Assembly: GCF_001640805.2 (NCBI RefSeq)
Contig: NC_066850.1
Location: forward strand, 4,709,162 to 4,773,161
Direction of reading: 5' to 3'
Origin: Lates calcarifer
Lineage: Eukaryota > Chordata > Actinopteri > Centropomidae
DNA: 64,000 nt
Part shown: positions 38,140 through 51,190 of the stretch, piece after piece
Position numbering within the stretch: the first letter of the stretch is position 1
Layout: the number at the start of each line of letters is the position of its first letter
Notes under the pieces: generated by a model
What the model was told of the DNA's origin: nothing
The model's input: only the letters and a program-made list of their open reading frames with translations
Databases searched by the model: none
Position numbers and translations under genes: made by a program

Positions 38140-39090
38140 AAAAAAAACAAGGAAAACGTGTCAACGTATCAGCAGAAATGAAACAGCTGCTAAATATCAT
38201 GTGAAATCCCCTTTATGAGAAAGTGTGCAAATTCTATATTAAAACATCCTTTTTATTACAAAAATATATTAGTAACTGTATGAAAAAATAATTATATAAC
38301 ATCTGAAATAGTAACACTATCCTTCAGGATAAAAGTCTCCACTTAATCTACACAAAATTTTACAGGAATTTAAAATGTCCTGTTCATAATCTATGAGCAG
38401 AAATGTTCTCCTCTTTAGTGCTCCACTGTTTCCCCGGGTTTTTAACCGTCTGAGATGAATGAAGGAACATTCGGCGGTGTCGACACAGCCCACGGCTTCA
38501 CACCCTTCTCCTCGCTGAGAGGGAAGTGTGATGGAGATGAGCTGCAGTGGGACTGTCTGCTACAGAGACGTTCAACAGAGTCACGGAGGAGACACAAACT
38601 CATTTTATCCAACACCAACACACGGCTGAGGTCGCTCTTATTAAGGCAAAGATCCTGCAGAGGTTTGCAGCGTTACATCACCAAAATGACCAAATCACAG
38701 AGTCATGCCGCTCAGTAACTGTATCCAAGGTTAGATAACACTTAACAACACCCGAGCAAGAGCACTGCAGGAGATAAGATCTTTGATGAGAGCAGGATAA
38801 ACACTTCAAACTGTGTTTTATAATACAGACACACATAGTCTCTGAGTCTAAAAATAAAACTTAAAGCTCAGAAAAACAATGAACCAAAAGATGTGTCATG
38901 TTAGAGTAGTTATTCATAATTACTGCAAATGTGCAGCTCTTTAATAAAAAGCTCTGTTTCTGTGGGAATCCTATCCATAAACTTCTCAGACACTTACAAT
39001 AACAATCTGAGCCTGTCAGTGGCAAAAACAAGCACGTTACTGGATGTACTTTGACATGGACAACAGAAATTAGTCCTAAAGCCCGACAGA
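38140..39090. other. non-coding stretch
   Basis: An 87-codon frame at 38,455-38,718 lies in locally CpG-containing sequence but has no family resemblance or splice context that I trust. Confidence 0.35.
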
Positions 39091-39094
39091 GGTT

Positions 39095-39530
39095 GTCAGG
39101 GACGTTAACATGAAAACGCATCTACTCACCAGTCCACTTTTACAGCCTCTTTCTACTCACACTTTCAAACTATCACTAACTTTCTAAGAAGAAAGGCTTT
39201 TGTAGAAGATCTCAGAGCTAAATGAAATGACCAGTTGGAAGCTTAGTGGTGGAGACGTTGACGTCATGTGACCGTGGTGTAGTTGGTTTATAGCCTAACA
39301 TTAGCTTTTTACTTCTGGAGATTGTATTTAGGCTTCAAACATCAGAACAGTGGTGTTCATCGGAGAAGATTATCTGATGAACTAAACCTGGAAAGATCAG
39401 AAACTCTAGTTGCTCACAGTTTATTTTCTGGAATAATCCAAAACACAATGAAAAAACTCATTGGCTTTTTGTGGAGGGAACCAAGGTGATGCTAACTTCA
39501 GGGTTGGACTACAAAGATATGTCATCCCTG
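39095..39530 (+). repeat. interspersed repeat family X, copy 1
   Basis: Shares long near-identical blocks with copies near 44.9-45.3, 49.2-49.4 and (inverted) 61.3-61.5 kb: CTAAGAAGAAAGGCTTTTGT, GTGGAGACGTTGACGTCATG, TAGCCTAACATTAGCTTTTT, CAGAACAGTGGTGTTCATC, GGCTTTTTGTGGAGGGAA. Class unknown; no coding capacity. Confidence 0.85.
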
Positions 39531-40819
39531 CAGGACTCTGTTGCCTATTTTATTACATTGCAGCAGCTGTTCATGGTGGTCAGGTACACTGTTCACCCAG
39601 AAACATGGGGAATAAGACCCAGAGTTCTCCTTTAACCAGCTGATTCCTGATGCAGGATTTCCAGTTTTTCAACCTTTGAGCCACTAGGAGTTTTCTGTTC
39701 TGTAGGTGAAGTCTAACCATCTCCCCACACAACCAGCTCTGTCCCCAGTGAGACAGCAAACAAACACACCCCAAATTTACACTTTAATAGGTCGTAAGAG
39801 CGTATGTACCCTCTGTTCTCTGTTATAAGCAGATGGACAAACTATTTTAAACACCTTGTATCACAGACTCTGTCATGTCTCCGTCAGTGCTGACACACAT
39901 CTGTGACCAGCATCCACAGCAGTTTGCCCAAGGGTTTATTGGGAACCGTGTCGTTAACGGTGACCAACTGATGAAATTCAATCAAGCGAGGCCTGCTGTG
40001 ATTGGCCGCTGGGAGCATGTGACCTCACCTCCTGTGTCTGCTGTTTTGTGTGTGTGTGTGTGTGTGTGCGGCTGTGACACCAACAGCAGCTCCGCTCTGA
40101 TTACTACAAACAGCACAACACACACACTCACATATTGTCTATTTATATCTCGGGTTAGACATGGTGAATATTATTACTGAGTAATTAAATCTGTGTGTTC
40201 ATGCATGGCTGATGTGGCACATGGAGTCGAACGTGCTACTGTAGCCTGTCAGCTGAAAAACAGAAAAAAGCCACAGTTATATGACGCAGTTGTGCCACCT
40301 CGTCTGTGAATAATGAAACAGGATTTTCCCTTTTTAAGCCCCTAAAAATAGCTCCCAAATTCATAGAGGGGGGGGTCCATTACTGTCCATCTTTTAAGCC
40401 AAATGGAGGGTCACAGACACAGCTATCGAACCAGGTCTGTCTGCTTCATATCATCATATGATACTACAAAACTAATTTATGTTTCATTACAATGAATATG
40501 TGATATAATCATACAATACTTTAATTAAATACAGTTATACAGTCATGTGGAGTCACAAGAAAATTAACAAAACATTTCTACTTGTACCGATAGTACAAGA
40601 ATATGATGTGGTATAAATATGCTGCTTCAAGAAATACAATGCAGTGTAGGTGTAATATATATATACATATATATTTAAAAGAAATCACAGTGCAATAAAC
40701 CACAGCAATTATTATTTCATAGGTGGCATTTTAAGCAATTTATTAATTGTTGCTCACTCAGTTTTAATATAATCTCTGCTGATCTGTATGTTGAGCTGCA
40801 TGTATGTCATTGTTATTCT

Positions 40820-40890
40820 GGCACTTGGAGTTGCACTTTGACTTTCATTGCACGAAATGACAAAAAATAATTGAATTGAACTGAATTAAA
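40820..40890 (+). repeat. LINE 3'-tail fragment
   Basis: CACTTTGACTTTCATTGCAC followed by an AATTGAATTGAACTGAATT tail, the style of several fish non-LTR elements. Confidence 0.45.
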
Positions 40891-40979
40891 ATAACATTTA
40901 ACATGACCTTGCAAAAAGTACATTGACAAGACAATCCAAATTCAAGGTTTGGCAAACAATTATTTCTGCAGTTTACATA

Positions 40980-40981
<2 letters not shown>

Positions 40982-41059
<78 letters not shown>

Positions 41060-41060
41060 T
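40982..41060. repeat. (AT)n-(ATT)n microsatellite
   Basis: About 25 AT units followed by about ten ATT units. Confidence 0.97.
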
Positions 41061-42015
41061 ATTTGATGTACAATAAGATAAATTTGAGTGATATTTACCG
41101 TTCAAAACTTACTGTCACAGAGTCTACTGTTTTTAAAAAGTTAATGTTACACTCTGAAGTGTATTTAGTCTTTACAATATAGCACAAAAAACAACATTAT
41201 TGAATTTTTACTGTACCAGTTTTGGCCTCAAACACCCAACATCAGGTTATACTTATATACACTAAGTACTGTATGTACTAAATATAATGAGTGTAGTATA
41301 TAAATATTGTTGGTATAAACTCTAAAAACTAAGGGGAACATTAATTCATATGTCTGATGTTACACAAGAAGACAAAGATGTCTCTTCATGTCTGATCTGG
41401 GACGTTTGACAGTGATGAGGACAGACTGTGAGCTGGAAAAGATCTGCCTCAGTTTGACCTTTGGTCAAAGTGAATTCATTAGGCAGCCCTGCCGAACACC
41501 GTACATCCAGTCCTCCCCTAAACCACAGATTTGTGTGGACGTTGGAGCCTCATGGGGGCATCGTGCAGGCCTCAGGGCCAACATCATGTCTCTGTCATCT
41601 CTCTGAAAAGCTGCAGCCTCACGTCCCAGCTGCCTCTCTGACCTGCTGCAGTGTTCACACAGTCTGAAGGTGACGAACTGAAAAACTGCTGCTGCACCTT
41701 ATTTATAACCGTGTCCCTGTACCTCATTTATTCACTGTTCTGCAATTAATAAACCTTTACATCAACCTTGTCTCATACAAAATATATTTATATTTGGATA
41801 ATTTGCCAAAAAAAAATAGATTCTGGATGTTGAAATTCTGCATCCTGTGTGATATTAGGGTTATTAGGGTATTAGGTGACCAGGAAATGGAGCTAATCAC
41901 AGCTGTCAATCATGACATTTCACCTGCTTTTTCTGGCTTCAAATAATAATTAAAAATAAATTTATCAATAAAACAAATGTTTTATGTTTTAGTTTGCCTT
42001 CATCCACTAACACGG

Positions 42016-42101
42016 ATGGGGGGCGGGGTTTATAACCTATACTGCAGCCAACCTCCAGGGGGCGATCCAGATGTTTTGGCTTCAATCTTTTTATATATAG
42101 T
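42016..42101 (+). repeat. teleost interspersed-repeat fragment (CCAGGGGGCGATC type)
   Basis: GGGGCGGGGTTTATAACCTA, GCAGCCAACCTCCAGGGGGC and ATGTTTTGGCTTCA match, from memory, a widespread fish repeat. CTCCAGGGGGC also resembles a CTCF core, which I cannot evaluate. Confidence 0.45.
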
Positions 42102-42273
42102 TCCAAGCGTCACGTGACTCGGTTTGTTTGCACCGCCAGGTTAGCAGGAAAAGGAGCGGAGATAAATGGCGCCAACGCCGATTTCAAACCGTCAGAATTC
42201 ACGTCACACTTTAAATCCGCGGAAACTTAACGAAATATTGCAAAACCTGATGGATTAAACACCACGGAGTCTT

Positions 42274-42504
42274 ATGCTGCCTCCCGCGTGCTTTTCACGA
42301 GTAGTGAGAGCCGGAGCGGACAATGTTCCAGACTTGCAGCAACCAGACATCTACAACCTGATCAACTCTCCCTCGTCCCACTCTGGGGAGTCCCTGAAAG
42401 CCTACAAGAGCCTGGAGGAATATAAAAGGACACAACCTGGCCTCGAGATGAATATTCAGCTCTGGAGTCTAACTACTAAAAACAGCGCTGCCATCTCTGG
42501 AAGG
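42274..42504 (+). pseudogene. first-exon remnant of a SWIM/YqaJ-type protein gene
   Basis: The translation includes VPDLQQPDIYNLINSPS, GESLKAYKSLEEYK, then NIQLWSLTTKNSAAISGR, and is followed at once by a strong donor, AAGG|GTAAGT. This follows the N-terminal pattern I recall from fish and invertebrate proteins with a SWIM zinc finger and YqaJ-like nuclease (PDI..YLI..PS..T.ESLKAYKSLEAY..F..G.V). No later exon (SWIM CxC..CxH or nuclease) was found, so it is probably a relic, possibly transposon-derived. The segment after EEYK looks altered. Confidence 0.5.
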
Positions 42505-42650
42505 GTAAGTGTCACTTCATTGTAATTACGTTAGCATAAGCTAAATCCACACCACTATCTAAAATGCTTTTTATGTAAATAGAACTGTTAGAAATCGCCA
42601 TAAAAGCATGCAAAGTAAACAAGATATTAAAGTTACGAAACGTTGTGTAC

Positions 42651-42833
42651 CTGTACCCGATATGAAGTGATCACTACAGAATCTGTTGCCTGTTGATTGG
42701 TTGGCTCGCTTTTACCTCGTTTTAGGGCAGTAATCAATTTCTGTCGTCTTTCAGGATCTTTCAGAATCTCATAAAATGCTCTCCCCTTTAATTGTCCTTG
42801 ACTATTCTTGCTCCAACAACTATCCACCATGTT
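42651..42833 (-). pseudogene. degenerate THAP zinc-finger exon
   Basis: From the ATG at 42,833 the minus strand reads M-V-D-S-C-W-S-K-N-S, then GRAFYEILKDPERRQKLITA, LKRGKSEPTNQQ, and in the next frame R-F-C-S-D-H-F-I-S-G. This is the THAP C2CH layout (Cys..Cys..FP..DPERR.KW..AL+R..W.P....+.CSDHF). The second zinc cysteine is Ser (AGT), the usual Trp after DPERRQK is Leu, and a frameshift separates the two halves. A possible donor GT follows. Non-functional as it stands. Confidence 0.7.
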
Positions 42834-42849
42834 CACTTTTTATAAATAC

Positions 42850-44900
42850 AGCAGGCAAAGAGACATGCTAGCTGCTAGCAGCTTGTTTTGATTTCGCCTG
42901 TTGCATGCCGGGAAGGTTGTGTTGGGGGGGCTGACCTACAGTTGCCATGGTAACTCTATCTCAGAGCTTGATAGCCCTGAAGGTTTCCATCCTCCCTCCC
43001 TCTGCCTTATTTATTTGCATGTTTTTGGTTCAGTAACCCTCACATGTGGGTTGTTTAGAACAAAATAAGTTCCATTTCAAATACAGTATGTCGGGTCAGA
43101 GTCTGTTAGAACGAGCGAAAAAGCAAAACAATAACAGCTTATCACCAAAAGTGGTGCCAAAATAAATCTTGTGGCTTCTCACCTTAATAAAAGAGAAGAT
43201 ATTTGTTAGAATCACAACCTTTTTAAAGCTCAGCGTCCAGTCTGTCTCCTTTTCTTGTCCTCAATCTGTTTTATATTTATTTATAAAACAGATTTTTCAC
43301 ACAGTATTTACATTATACCCTTTCTTATCTTATTTTTCACTACTGTGAAACCTTATTTGCCTCGTATTCAGAATTTTATATACATTATTGAAGCTGAATA
43401 CTCTGTGTTTCCAGCCTCTTCCTGCCCACGGCCCTGTCTCTCTCTTTCTGTTTTTCGTTTCTCATGCCCACGTATTATTTAACAGTCCAAACTGACCTCT
43501 GATCTGTCAGACAGACGGTCTGCCGCTCGATGTTCGGCCTCGCCGGCTGACATGTTTTCTTTCTGCAGAGTGAAGCCGTGCACACACTGACCTTTATGTT
43601 CCCCACTGCTGTTTGGACTGTATCAGCCTGCTGCAATATGTAAACACGTCACGTTTGCATGTCATTTTTAACACAGAGAGATCTCCATATAATCATGTAA
43701 TGTCAGCTGTTAGTTCCAGCATTAAAGGATCAGTTCACTCAAATGAGAAAAAGCACATTTACTCACTACCTTCTTGTGCAGGCGCAGATAATTTTTATTT
43801 TATTTATAGTTTATGGTCAAGATTTAAAGAAAACTGAAATGATCTTAATTAAATACTAATTTTTAACTTACATCATGATATTTGCCTAAACAGAACAACA
43901 TTGTTTTTGTGCACAAACCTCTCTAATGTCAGTACTTAAAGCAAATTTATTGTGCTACAGTTATTTGTAATGTTCTGCTGATCAAGTACAGTACAATTAT
44001 CTCAAAATTGTACTTGAGTAAATGCACTTATTCCACTTCTGGCTAAAAGCCTGTAGAGCGGAAACCAGAGTTAAGAGTTAAGCAGACAGAAATGTGCATC
44101 ATGATTGTGAATCTAATATTTAGTAACCTTATGTAACTGAATGAAACACGACAAAACCCTCATGTTTCCAAAAAAAAAAAAAAAAAAAAAAAACTGCCAC
44201 AGGACAAAGAAAGTATGTTTTCATGCTTCTGTGGGTTGAATTTCTGATTGGCTGTGAGTAGCTGCACCCTGAGGTGTCATTATCATCATCACCATTATCA
44301 TCATCACTCTCGGCAGCAGTGTAGGTGCTGTGGTGCCCTGTGGCAGACAGTTACGGTGCTGCACTTAAAGCAGATGATGCAGAAGCGATGGCAGCGGCTG
44401 CTCATGTGGAAACGTTGCATTCAGTCAGTCTGGTTAGATAACGTTCCACTGATGCCTCTTTGTTTGCTTGTTTTCTGCTTATTTGATTTTTTTCTCTCTC
44501 TCTGCTCGCAGAAGCACCAAAAACTGCTGAAATACATTTGATACTAAAATGTTAAGGGAGCATTTTTTATGTAAAATCCTGGAGCTTTTTAATTGAGGCG
44601 AGAGGAAAAGAGAGAGAGAAACAGGAAGGAAGTAACAGATTAGAGTCTGAATAATATACAGTATAACTTCAAAGTCAAAAAATCAAATCTGGTATTTGAC
44701 TTTGCCATTTTTTCTTGGCTCTGGCCTCCAACCTCTCCCACCCACCAGCTGCAGCCACAAGTCTTAATTACAGGACGCTGGCACATTAGATTCTATTGGA
44801 ATCCGACTCTGAGCAGCTCGTGTACAGAAAATAAAGGCTGTCAATCGCTCAGGCAACAAACACAAAATTCATCAAAGGGGTTGATAAATGAGAGAAAAAA
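42850..44900. other. non-coding stretch
   Basis: Includes a 24-nt A run at 44,170-44,193 and an (ATC)n-like patch at 44,279-44,306. No gene recognised. Confidence 0.45.
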
Positions 44901-44904
44901 TAGA

Positions 44905-45325
44905 GAGCTGCAGGAATGATCCTAAAACCAGGAAGTAAGTTAGCATGTTAGCACTTCCTGTTCCCTCGTCCCAAAGTCAGTGGGTTTTTGGTTAAATGTT
45001 GGAAATAAGGTCTGTGGTTTTAACACAAGCTCAAGACAGTTTCATGTTTTATTCTCTAGTGGTGGAGACATTCATGTCATGTCAGTCATGTGACTGTGGT
45101 GTAGTTGGTTTATAGCCTAACATTAGGTTTTTACTTCTGGAGATTGTATTTAGGCTTCAAACATCAGAACAGTGGTGTTCATCTGAGAAGATTATCTGAT
45201 GAACTAAACCTGGAAGGATCAGAAACCTTAGTTGGTCGCAGTTTATTTTCTGTAAACCAAATGAAAAAATCACGTTGGCTTTTTGTGGAGGGAAACAAGG
45301 TGATGCTAACTTCAGGGCTTCCTTC
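44905..45325 (+). repeat. interspersed repeat family X, copy 2
   Basis: Adds an upstream part not in copy 1: CCAGGAAGTAAGTTAGCATG, CACTTCCTGTTCCCTCGTCC and GTGGGTTTTTGGTTAAATGT, which recurs inverted at 61.45-61.53 kb. Ends at the same GTGATGCTAACTTCAGGG block. Confidence 0.85.
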
Positions 45326-45329
45326 TTCT

Positions 45330-48300
45330 GTGTATGACATAGTGTGTGTTATGCAAGCATTAGGCACTTCTAGCACAAAATATCCTTTATAAAAATAATA
45401 AAGATGAGTTTGTTTTTATACCACAAATGCATCAAGCCCCTTGTGCACAAAGCTAAATCTCCTCAAAAGCTTTTCTTCTTCATCTTCCTCAGAGCACAAT
45501 TAGGAATCTGTTGCATTTCATACGTTCAGCGTTCATTAATCACTGAGGCACTTGTCAGGATGAGTCAGTTGTGGTATTAAAGTGGAGGTGATGTTACTGT
45601 GTGTGAATTTAGCATCGGAGCCCACCCCCCCAAATCCTCTCTGTGATTGGTTTGATGATCACAGTAAAGGAAACAGCGACCGAGTTTATCCAGGAAGGAG
45701 ATGGCAGCAGAGGGCGGTAACACTGAGAGGGATTAATTAGCATTCTCAGTAGAGTTTACATATATTTGATTAATTCGGGCCCTCACAATGCTTTCCATTT
45801 TAAAGATAACTTCTCTTCTCCCAGGCTAAACAATTAGGTTACATAAGCTCATATGAGTCTTACATTTCCATGTCACAGACCTCGAGCCAGCTGAGCAGCT
45901 CGGCTGAAAACCCTTAATTATCACACGCCAATGAGGCAATCATTTTCTATTTACCCGTGTGCTCTCTTCTACACACGCGGCTCCAGTTAATGACCCGGTA
46001 CAGCCCAGGTTTAAAATAACCTACGTGAGGATGTTGTGAACTTCACGTTACCATTTTCATCTGTCTTTTTTAGATAATTGTGAGTCCCGGGGCGTTCACT
46101 AGGATCTATTGTGGTGCTCGCTGTATGTTTTGTGCCATGTAAAGGACAGCGTATCTACATTTTAGAAATGCTATCAGTGTATCAGTGTTTTTTAGCATAA
46201 GCACACTGAAATTCTTCAAAAGACGTATTGTATTTTTGTTTTCATTTAACAATGTGAATATTTTGATAGGCTGAAGGCTGGGTGACATTAATTCCCCCAC
46301 AGAAAACATATTTTGTTGCATATGAGCAAGTCATAGGACAAAATTCAAACGTTAGCTGTGGACATGAGCTGTGATGACTACCTGTGCTCCTACGACTGAA
46401 CCTCCATACACAGGATTGGTTCTTATGCAACTGGAGGCTTAAATCCTGCCCATCAACTGCAGAGATTACACTCTGTAAATGTGGAGGGAGACATGCAGTG
46501 AAATATACATTGAATATACTTCACTCACATTTTAGGTTTATGAGCAGCCAGTGAGTTAAAAAGTCAAAGGACAGCGTTTTGATCCTGAATATCCCCGAAT
46601 CTGCGATATTATACACAACAGTTTCTTTGTTCTCTCTGTTTTTTACTCAGCGGCTCACTGTTTGCTCTCAGTTCTCCAGTGAAGCTTTGTGATGACTCAG
46701 CTGTGGTTGATGAGAGTGACTGTGGCCTCCAGAGAAACACCTGAATGTGTAGGACTGAACAGCAAGTTTGTGTTTGCCTGCACAGAAAAGGATGAAATGA
46801 TCAGTGTTGTATTTTACAGATTTAAACTGATGTAGGTTCACACTCGTGTTAATGTGGTTTGCGCCCCTAATTTCTTATATTCTCAGGTTGATTTTCCAAC
46901 TACAACTTAGTTTTTTCTAACTGTCCAGCTGCCAAAATCCAGATAGGAGAAGATCTAAGCTGATAAAAGTGTTCAGTTATTAACGAGAGCTCACAGAAAT
47001 GAGCTTAACAAAGCTGGTCTCAGATCGTTTACAGGCTACTCTGTCTGCTCTAACTGCAGACACTAGACACAGCTCGTTTTAAACATTGTGATGTTAGTGA
47101 TAACTTTGTGGTATTCTGTGTAAAAGCCTCTCAGTTGTGTTTGTGTCGAGTGTCGTAGCTTTTGTTTGTTCATTTGTTGGGTTTGACTCGCTGCCTTTAT
47201 GAGGCCTCAGATCTTTGTTGTTTTACTTTCTGTTAGTTCAACTTTAAAGGCTTTGTTTTCTTCTTGGAATAGAGATTTCACTGAGGAAAAACACACTTTC
47301 TTTAGCAGCCTATTTTCAGTATAAAAAATAATGATTATTAGATAATTGCTGGTTAATTTTCCTGATGATTGATGGTATGTTGGTGGCACTTTCAACAACT
47401 GAAAGCGCAAATAAAACAGGTGGATGGAAACTCACCTAATACAAAGATTTACACAGTGTTTACGTTTTTCTCTGCTGACGTTATGGAAAGCACAACATCC
47501 AGTTTGTCATTTACGAGACTGATTGCCACATAAACAAATAAATAAATAAAATACACACTTGTTTATATGTTTTTGAAAAGTAGCAGTGGAAATTATTCCC
47601 CTGGACACAGCAAACTCAGTGACAAACTACTTGGGACTTGTTGGCAGTCAGCAGATTTCCAACTTCAAAAACCCTTTAAAAAGCCTGTGACACCATATAC
47701 CACAATCTGCATCCTGCCTCCTTCCAAACAGTCAACATTGGTATATTTTAACCTGTTAGCAGACACCTCCATTTTTGTGCACAAGCCTGAAAACACCTCA
47801 GAGCCATAGCTGAGCCAATTCTGTGCGACAGCTGTTGTGTGTGTGTACTACTCTACCAAGGCCAAGTCCAATGGGTGGGATGTTTTTTTTTTTTTTTTTG
47901 GCAGCTAAATTCCAGGCTTCAGAAACGTAGTGTTAATAATCATGATTTAGATATTTTAAAAAGCATTAGTTGTGTTTTTCAAAAAGCTTAAAAATGCAAA
48001 ACACAGTTTCCTCTGGAGTCAGCACCTGTCACTCACACTGTTAGCCAGAACGAGCTCAGCCCCATCTTTAGTCTCTCACTGCTTTCTGACTTTTTTCAAG
48101 CAGCAGTGGAGGTTGCAGCTGAGGACTGCCACTGTGTGTGTGTGTGTGTGTGTGCGTGCGCGCGTGTGTTATGTAACTTCCTCATCACTTTTGTTTCTCG
48201 TGCTTCCAGCGCTCTCCCAGCCTGCGCAGAGCGGAGCAGGGGTTACAGGAGTCAGGAGGGCTGCAGAAAGAAGCTCACACTAATCACCTCACCCCTCAAT

Positions 48301-49190
48301 GTATTCACAAATCACAGAAAGCGCTCCGCAGCCTCCGTCTCTGCCTTCACACTCGACGGCTGGAGCTAGTATTAACGCCAAAAGCTTCACTCAGCCATCT
48401 CCAGCTGAGCTACGGTGCCACACATTTACTTCTGACACTCATGTTTTAATAGTACTAATCACGGTTGATGGGTTTGTGTAGTAACAGCGGTGTAATTAGG
48501 CGAGCTGCAGCAGCTCCTCTGCAGTATTTCTTGTGTTGCTCTCCTGTCATGCAAAGCATGAGATGCCCTCGCATTAAAAGCATTTATGAAGGTAAAAATA
48601 GAAACATGATAATGCGTCACATGTAAATACTGTACTTCTTATATGTGTGTTTATTTATATGAATGGTGAAGACTGCACTGGCCAGAGATTACAGAGCAGT
48701 TTGGATTAGTCATGGATGCATTTTTATCATCTCTTAGCTCTCAGCAAAATGAGATGTCAATCAGTCTGACAGCAGCGATTGGATATTTTTGTCAGGGTGC
48801 AAACTTTTAAAATCTTTTCCAAGTTTTTGAGGCCACAGCTTAAAGTTCAGGCTCAAATCCTGCTGTCACACCAAGACGAGGCCTTCAAGGTCAGACGAAA
48901 TATGATGGAAAACTCATCTAGAAATCAAATTTGACAGAAACATTTAAAGTAAAAATGACAAATTAGCTGTTTTAAGCCCATCAAGCCCAAGAATGTCCTA
49001 TTTTTCTATGTATTATATTGTCAGAGTGAGTATCTATGCGTTTTGGACTGTTGGTTAGACATCTGAAGACATCAACTTGGGAAATAAGGATGCTAATTTT
49101 CAGTCAACACAGAAGCTGCAGTAACGTGTCATGTCAGCTGCTGTTTCTGTTGCCATTTTTCTGGCACAGAAAAACAACGTCTCATTTAAT
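45330..49190. other. non-coding stretch, possibly with conserved islands
   Basis: No gene recognised. Segments near 45,700-45,990 (TTAATTAGCATT, CCTTAATTATCACACGCCAA) have the look of vertebrate conserved non-coding DNA. Contains a (GT)n run at 48,133-48,168 and a T run at 47,883-47,900. Confidence 0.35.
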
Positions 49191-49194
49191 TTTA

Positions 49195-49435
49195 CCCACA
49201 ATGCTCTTTGACGTTAACATGAAAACCCATCTACTCACCAGTCCACCTTTACAGCCTCGTTGTGTTTCTACTCACACTCTTTCAAACTATCACTAACTTT
49301 CTAAGAAGAAAGGCTTTTGTAGAAGAGCTCAGAGTTAAATGAAATGACCACTTGGAAGCTTAGTGGTGGAGACGTTGACGTCATGTGACCGTGGTGTGTT
49401 GGTTTGTAGCCTAACATTAGCTTTTTACTTACTTT
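49195..49435 (+). repeat. interspersed repeat family X, copy 3 (partial)
   Basis: Closely matches 39,095-39,320 (CTACTCACCAGTCCACCTTT, CTAAGAAGAAAGGCTTTTGT, GACGTTGACGTCATGTGACC) and then breaks off after TAGCTTTTTACTT. Confidence 0.85.
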
Positions 49436-49439
49436 TCAA

Positions 49440-51135
49440 ATGACATATTTATTCCACAAAAAGTGGGGCCATACAACTACTAGCAGCTCTAAACCCTCAA
49501 TAGCAGTTAATCCTGTGATAAATAAATTCATATCAGATTTTCCTGGTTGTTTTCATGTATCTGTGGATGACACTGAGTCCCCTCTTTGGCAGCGTTGGTC
49601 GAGCTGCAGCCGACGGCTTCCCCTAATTGGGATCTGCAGAGCGGCCGCCAGTTCACCAGATTACACGGCAGCTGCGGCTTCTGCCAAAATTTATGAGTAT
49701 TGGACGGCATCCCAGGGCTCATGGATTGTCCTGTTATATCTGGCTAATTGATGCGTTCAGCAGATAACGAGGGCTGTGGCACAGTTTAGTCTGATAAAGC
49801 CAAACAACAGGGAATAGGTAGAGCGGTCAAATATTACAACCATACACGACTAGAATTACATGTGATTGTGTAAATTAAAAGATCTACAGCTCCATGACAA
49901 GTTCACCTGCTGATGAAGATCATGTGATATGATTAGAAGGTCAAGAATAACCACTGTAGCTAAACTTTACTCAGAAATGTTTCTCTCTGCTCCTTTATTT
50001 CTCAAATTCTCAATGAACTAGTCTTAAATCAATCTGAAGTTGGTCTTAAAGGAACAGTCCAACATTTACTGAGTCGCATGTGTGATCTCTATGGTCAGTC
50101 CAGGACATGTTTAGCCTAACGCCATTATCAGGTCAATATTTGAATCCGTCCAATACTTTGATTTATGATCAAATGCCTGCAAAATTAATGAGGTTTTCAT
50201 CAGCCTCAGTTGGACTTTGTGTTTAGTGCTAAGTAGCTAATGTTAGCATGTTGACAGGCTATAAATTCTCACGTGTGCTGAGAGGTTTGTGATTTTTTTA
50301 GGTCTGCAACATTATGAGAAATTATGACGTGGTTGTAGTGCACAAAAGCCTTCACAGTTTACACTCCTGTCACTTCATGTCATATCTGTGGGTTGTGATT
50401 GTGAACATTTGGCTTTGTTGACACTCATATTGCCTTCAGCCACTATTAACATGCATACACTTTCACATCTGCCACTCATTCAGCTCTTACTTAGAGATGA
50501 GAAGTAGAAGATAAATTCGGTAAATCTATCACTGCTGTTTACTAGCGATAGAAAGGTCTGGCCTTAACAAGCAACCAGGAGCATGCATGACACAAACAAG
50601 AGGAGATGGTGATGGAGGCTGTAATTACCCAGTGAAATCAGATGAAAGTAATAAAAGATGCAGGCTAACATGTACATTGGCTTTTGGTCGACTGCGTCCA
50701 GATGCTGCACTGCTGGCGGTGTGTCGGCATAGGTGAGGCCACGTGGATCTGCAGGACAGATTTTTGTCCTGCAGCTTTCTGTTCACTGACACAAGCTAAA
50801 CACAACAGAGATGATGCTAAATGACTTTTTTCTTCATGCAAAAAAGCAACTGCTGTGTCGCGGTTATAAAGTCCACATACCATACTGTAATAAGTGGGGG
50901 GGGGAATGAGTAAACAGAAACTGTTATGTAATCTAACCGGATTCAGGCAGGACTTGGATCACTCACAAAAATCAAGAGAAGAGCCCCGGAAATTATTAAA
51001 ACGATGATAGATGATAAGGTCAGCAAAAGGCGAACCAAGATGATTTTAGCAAAAAAAAAGATTAAAAAATGTAATTTATTGTTTCCAGATACTTGAAAGG
51101 TTGGACTTGAATGTGTCACACAAACGACTGTAATT
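49440..51135. other. non-coding stretch
   Basis: No gene. The 49,530-49,790 segment is more GC-balanced and less repetitive than its neighbours; its 103-codon frame is not protein-like. Confidence 0.35.
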
Positions 51136-51139
51136 TTAC

Positions 51140-51190
51140 CAACACTACACGGCCAAAAGTACGTGGACAGCTGTGCCCATCCACCTGCAC
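51140..51190 (+). mobile_element. terminal inverted repeat of a DNA transposon remnant
   Basis: ACACTACACGGCCAAAAGTA then CGTGGACAGCTGTG is close to the CACTA(C/T)ATGGCCAAAAGTATGTGGACA ends of abundant fish DNA transposons. The partner end was not found. Confidence 0.5.

Noticed and set aside
38455..38718. 87-codon plus-strand frame in locally CpG-containing DNA
   Set aside because: No recognised domain, no strong start context or splice sites; kept only as a note in the region entry.
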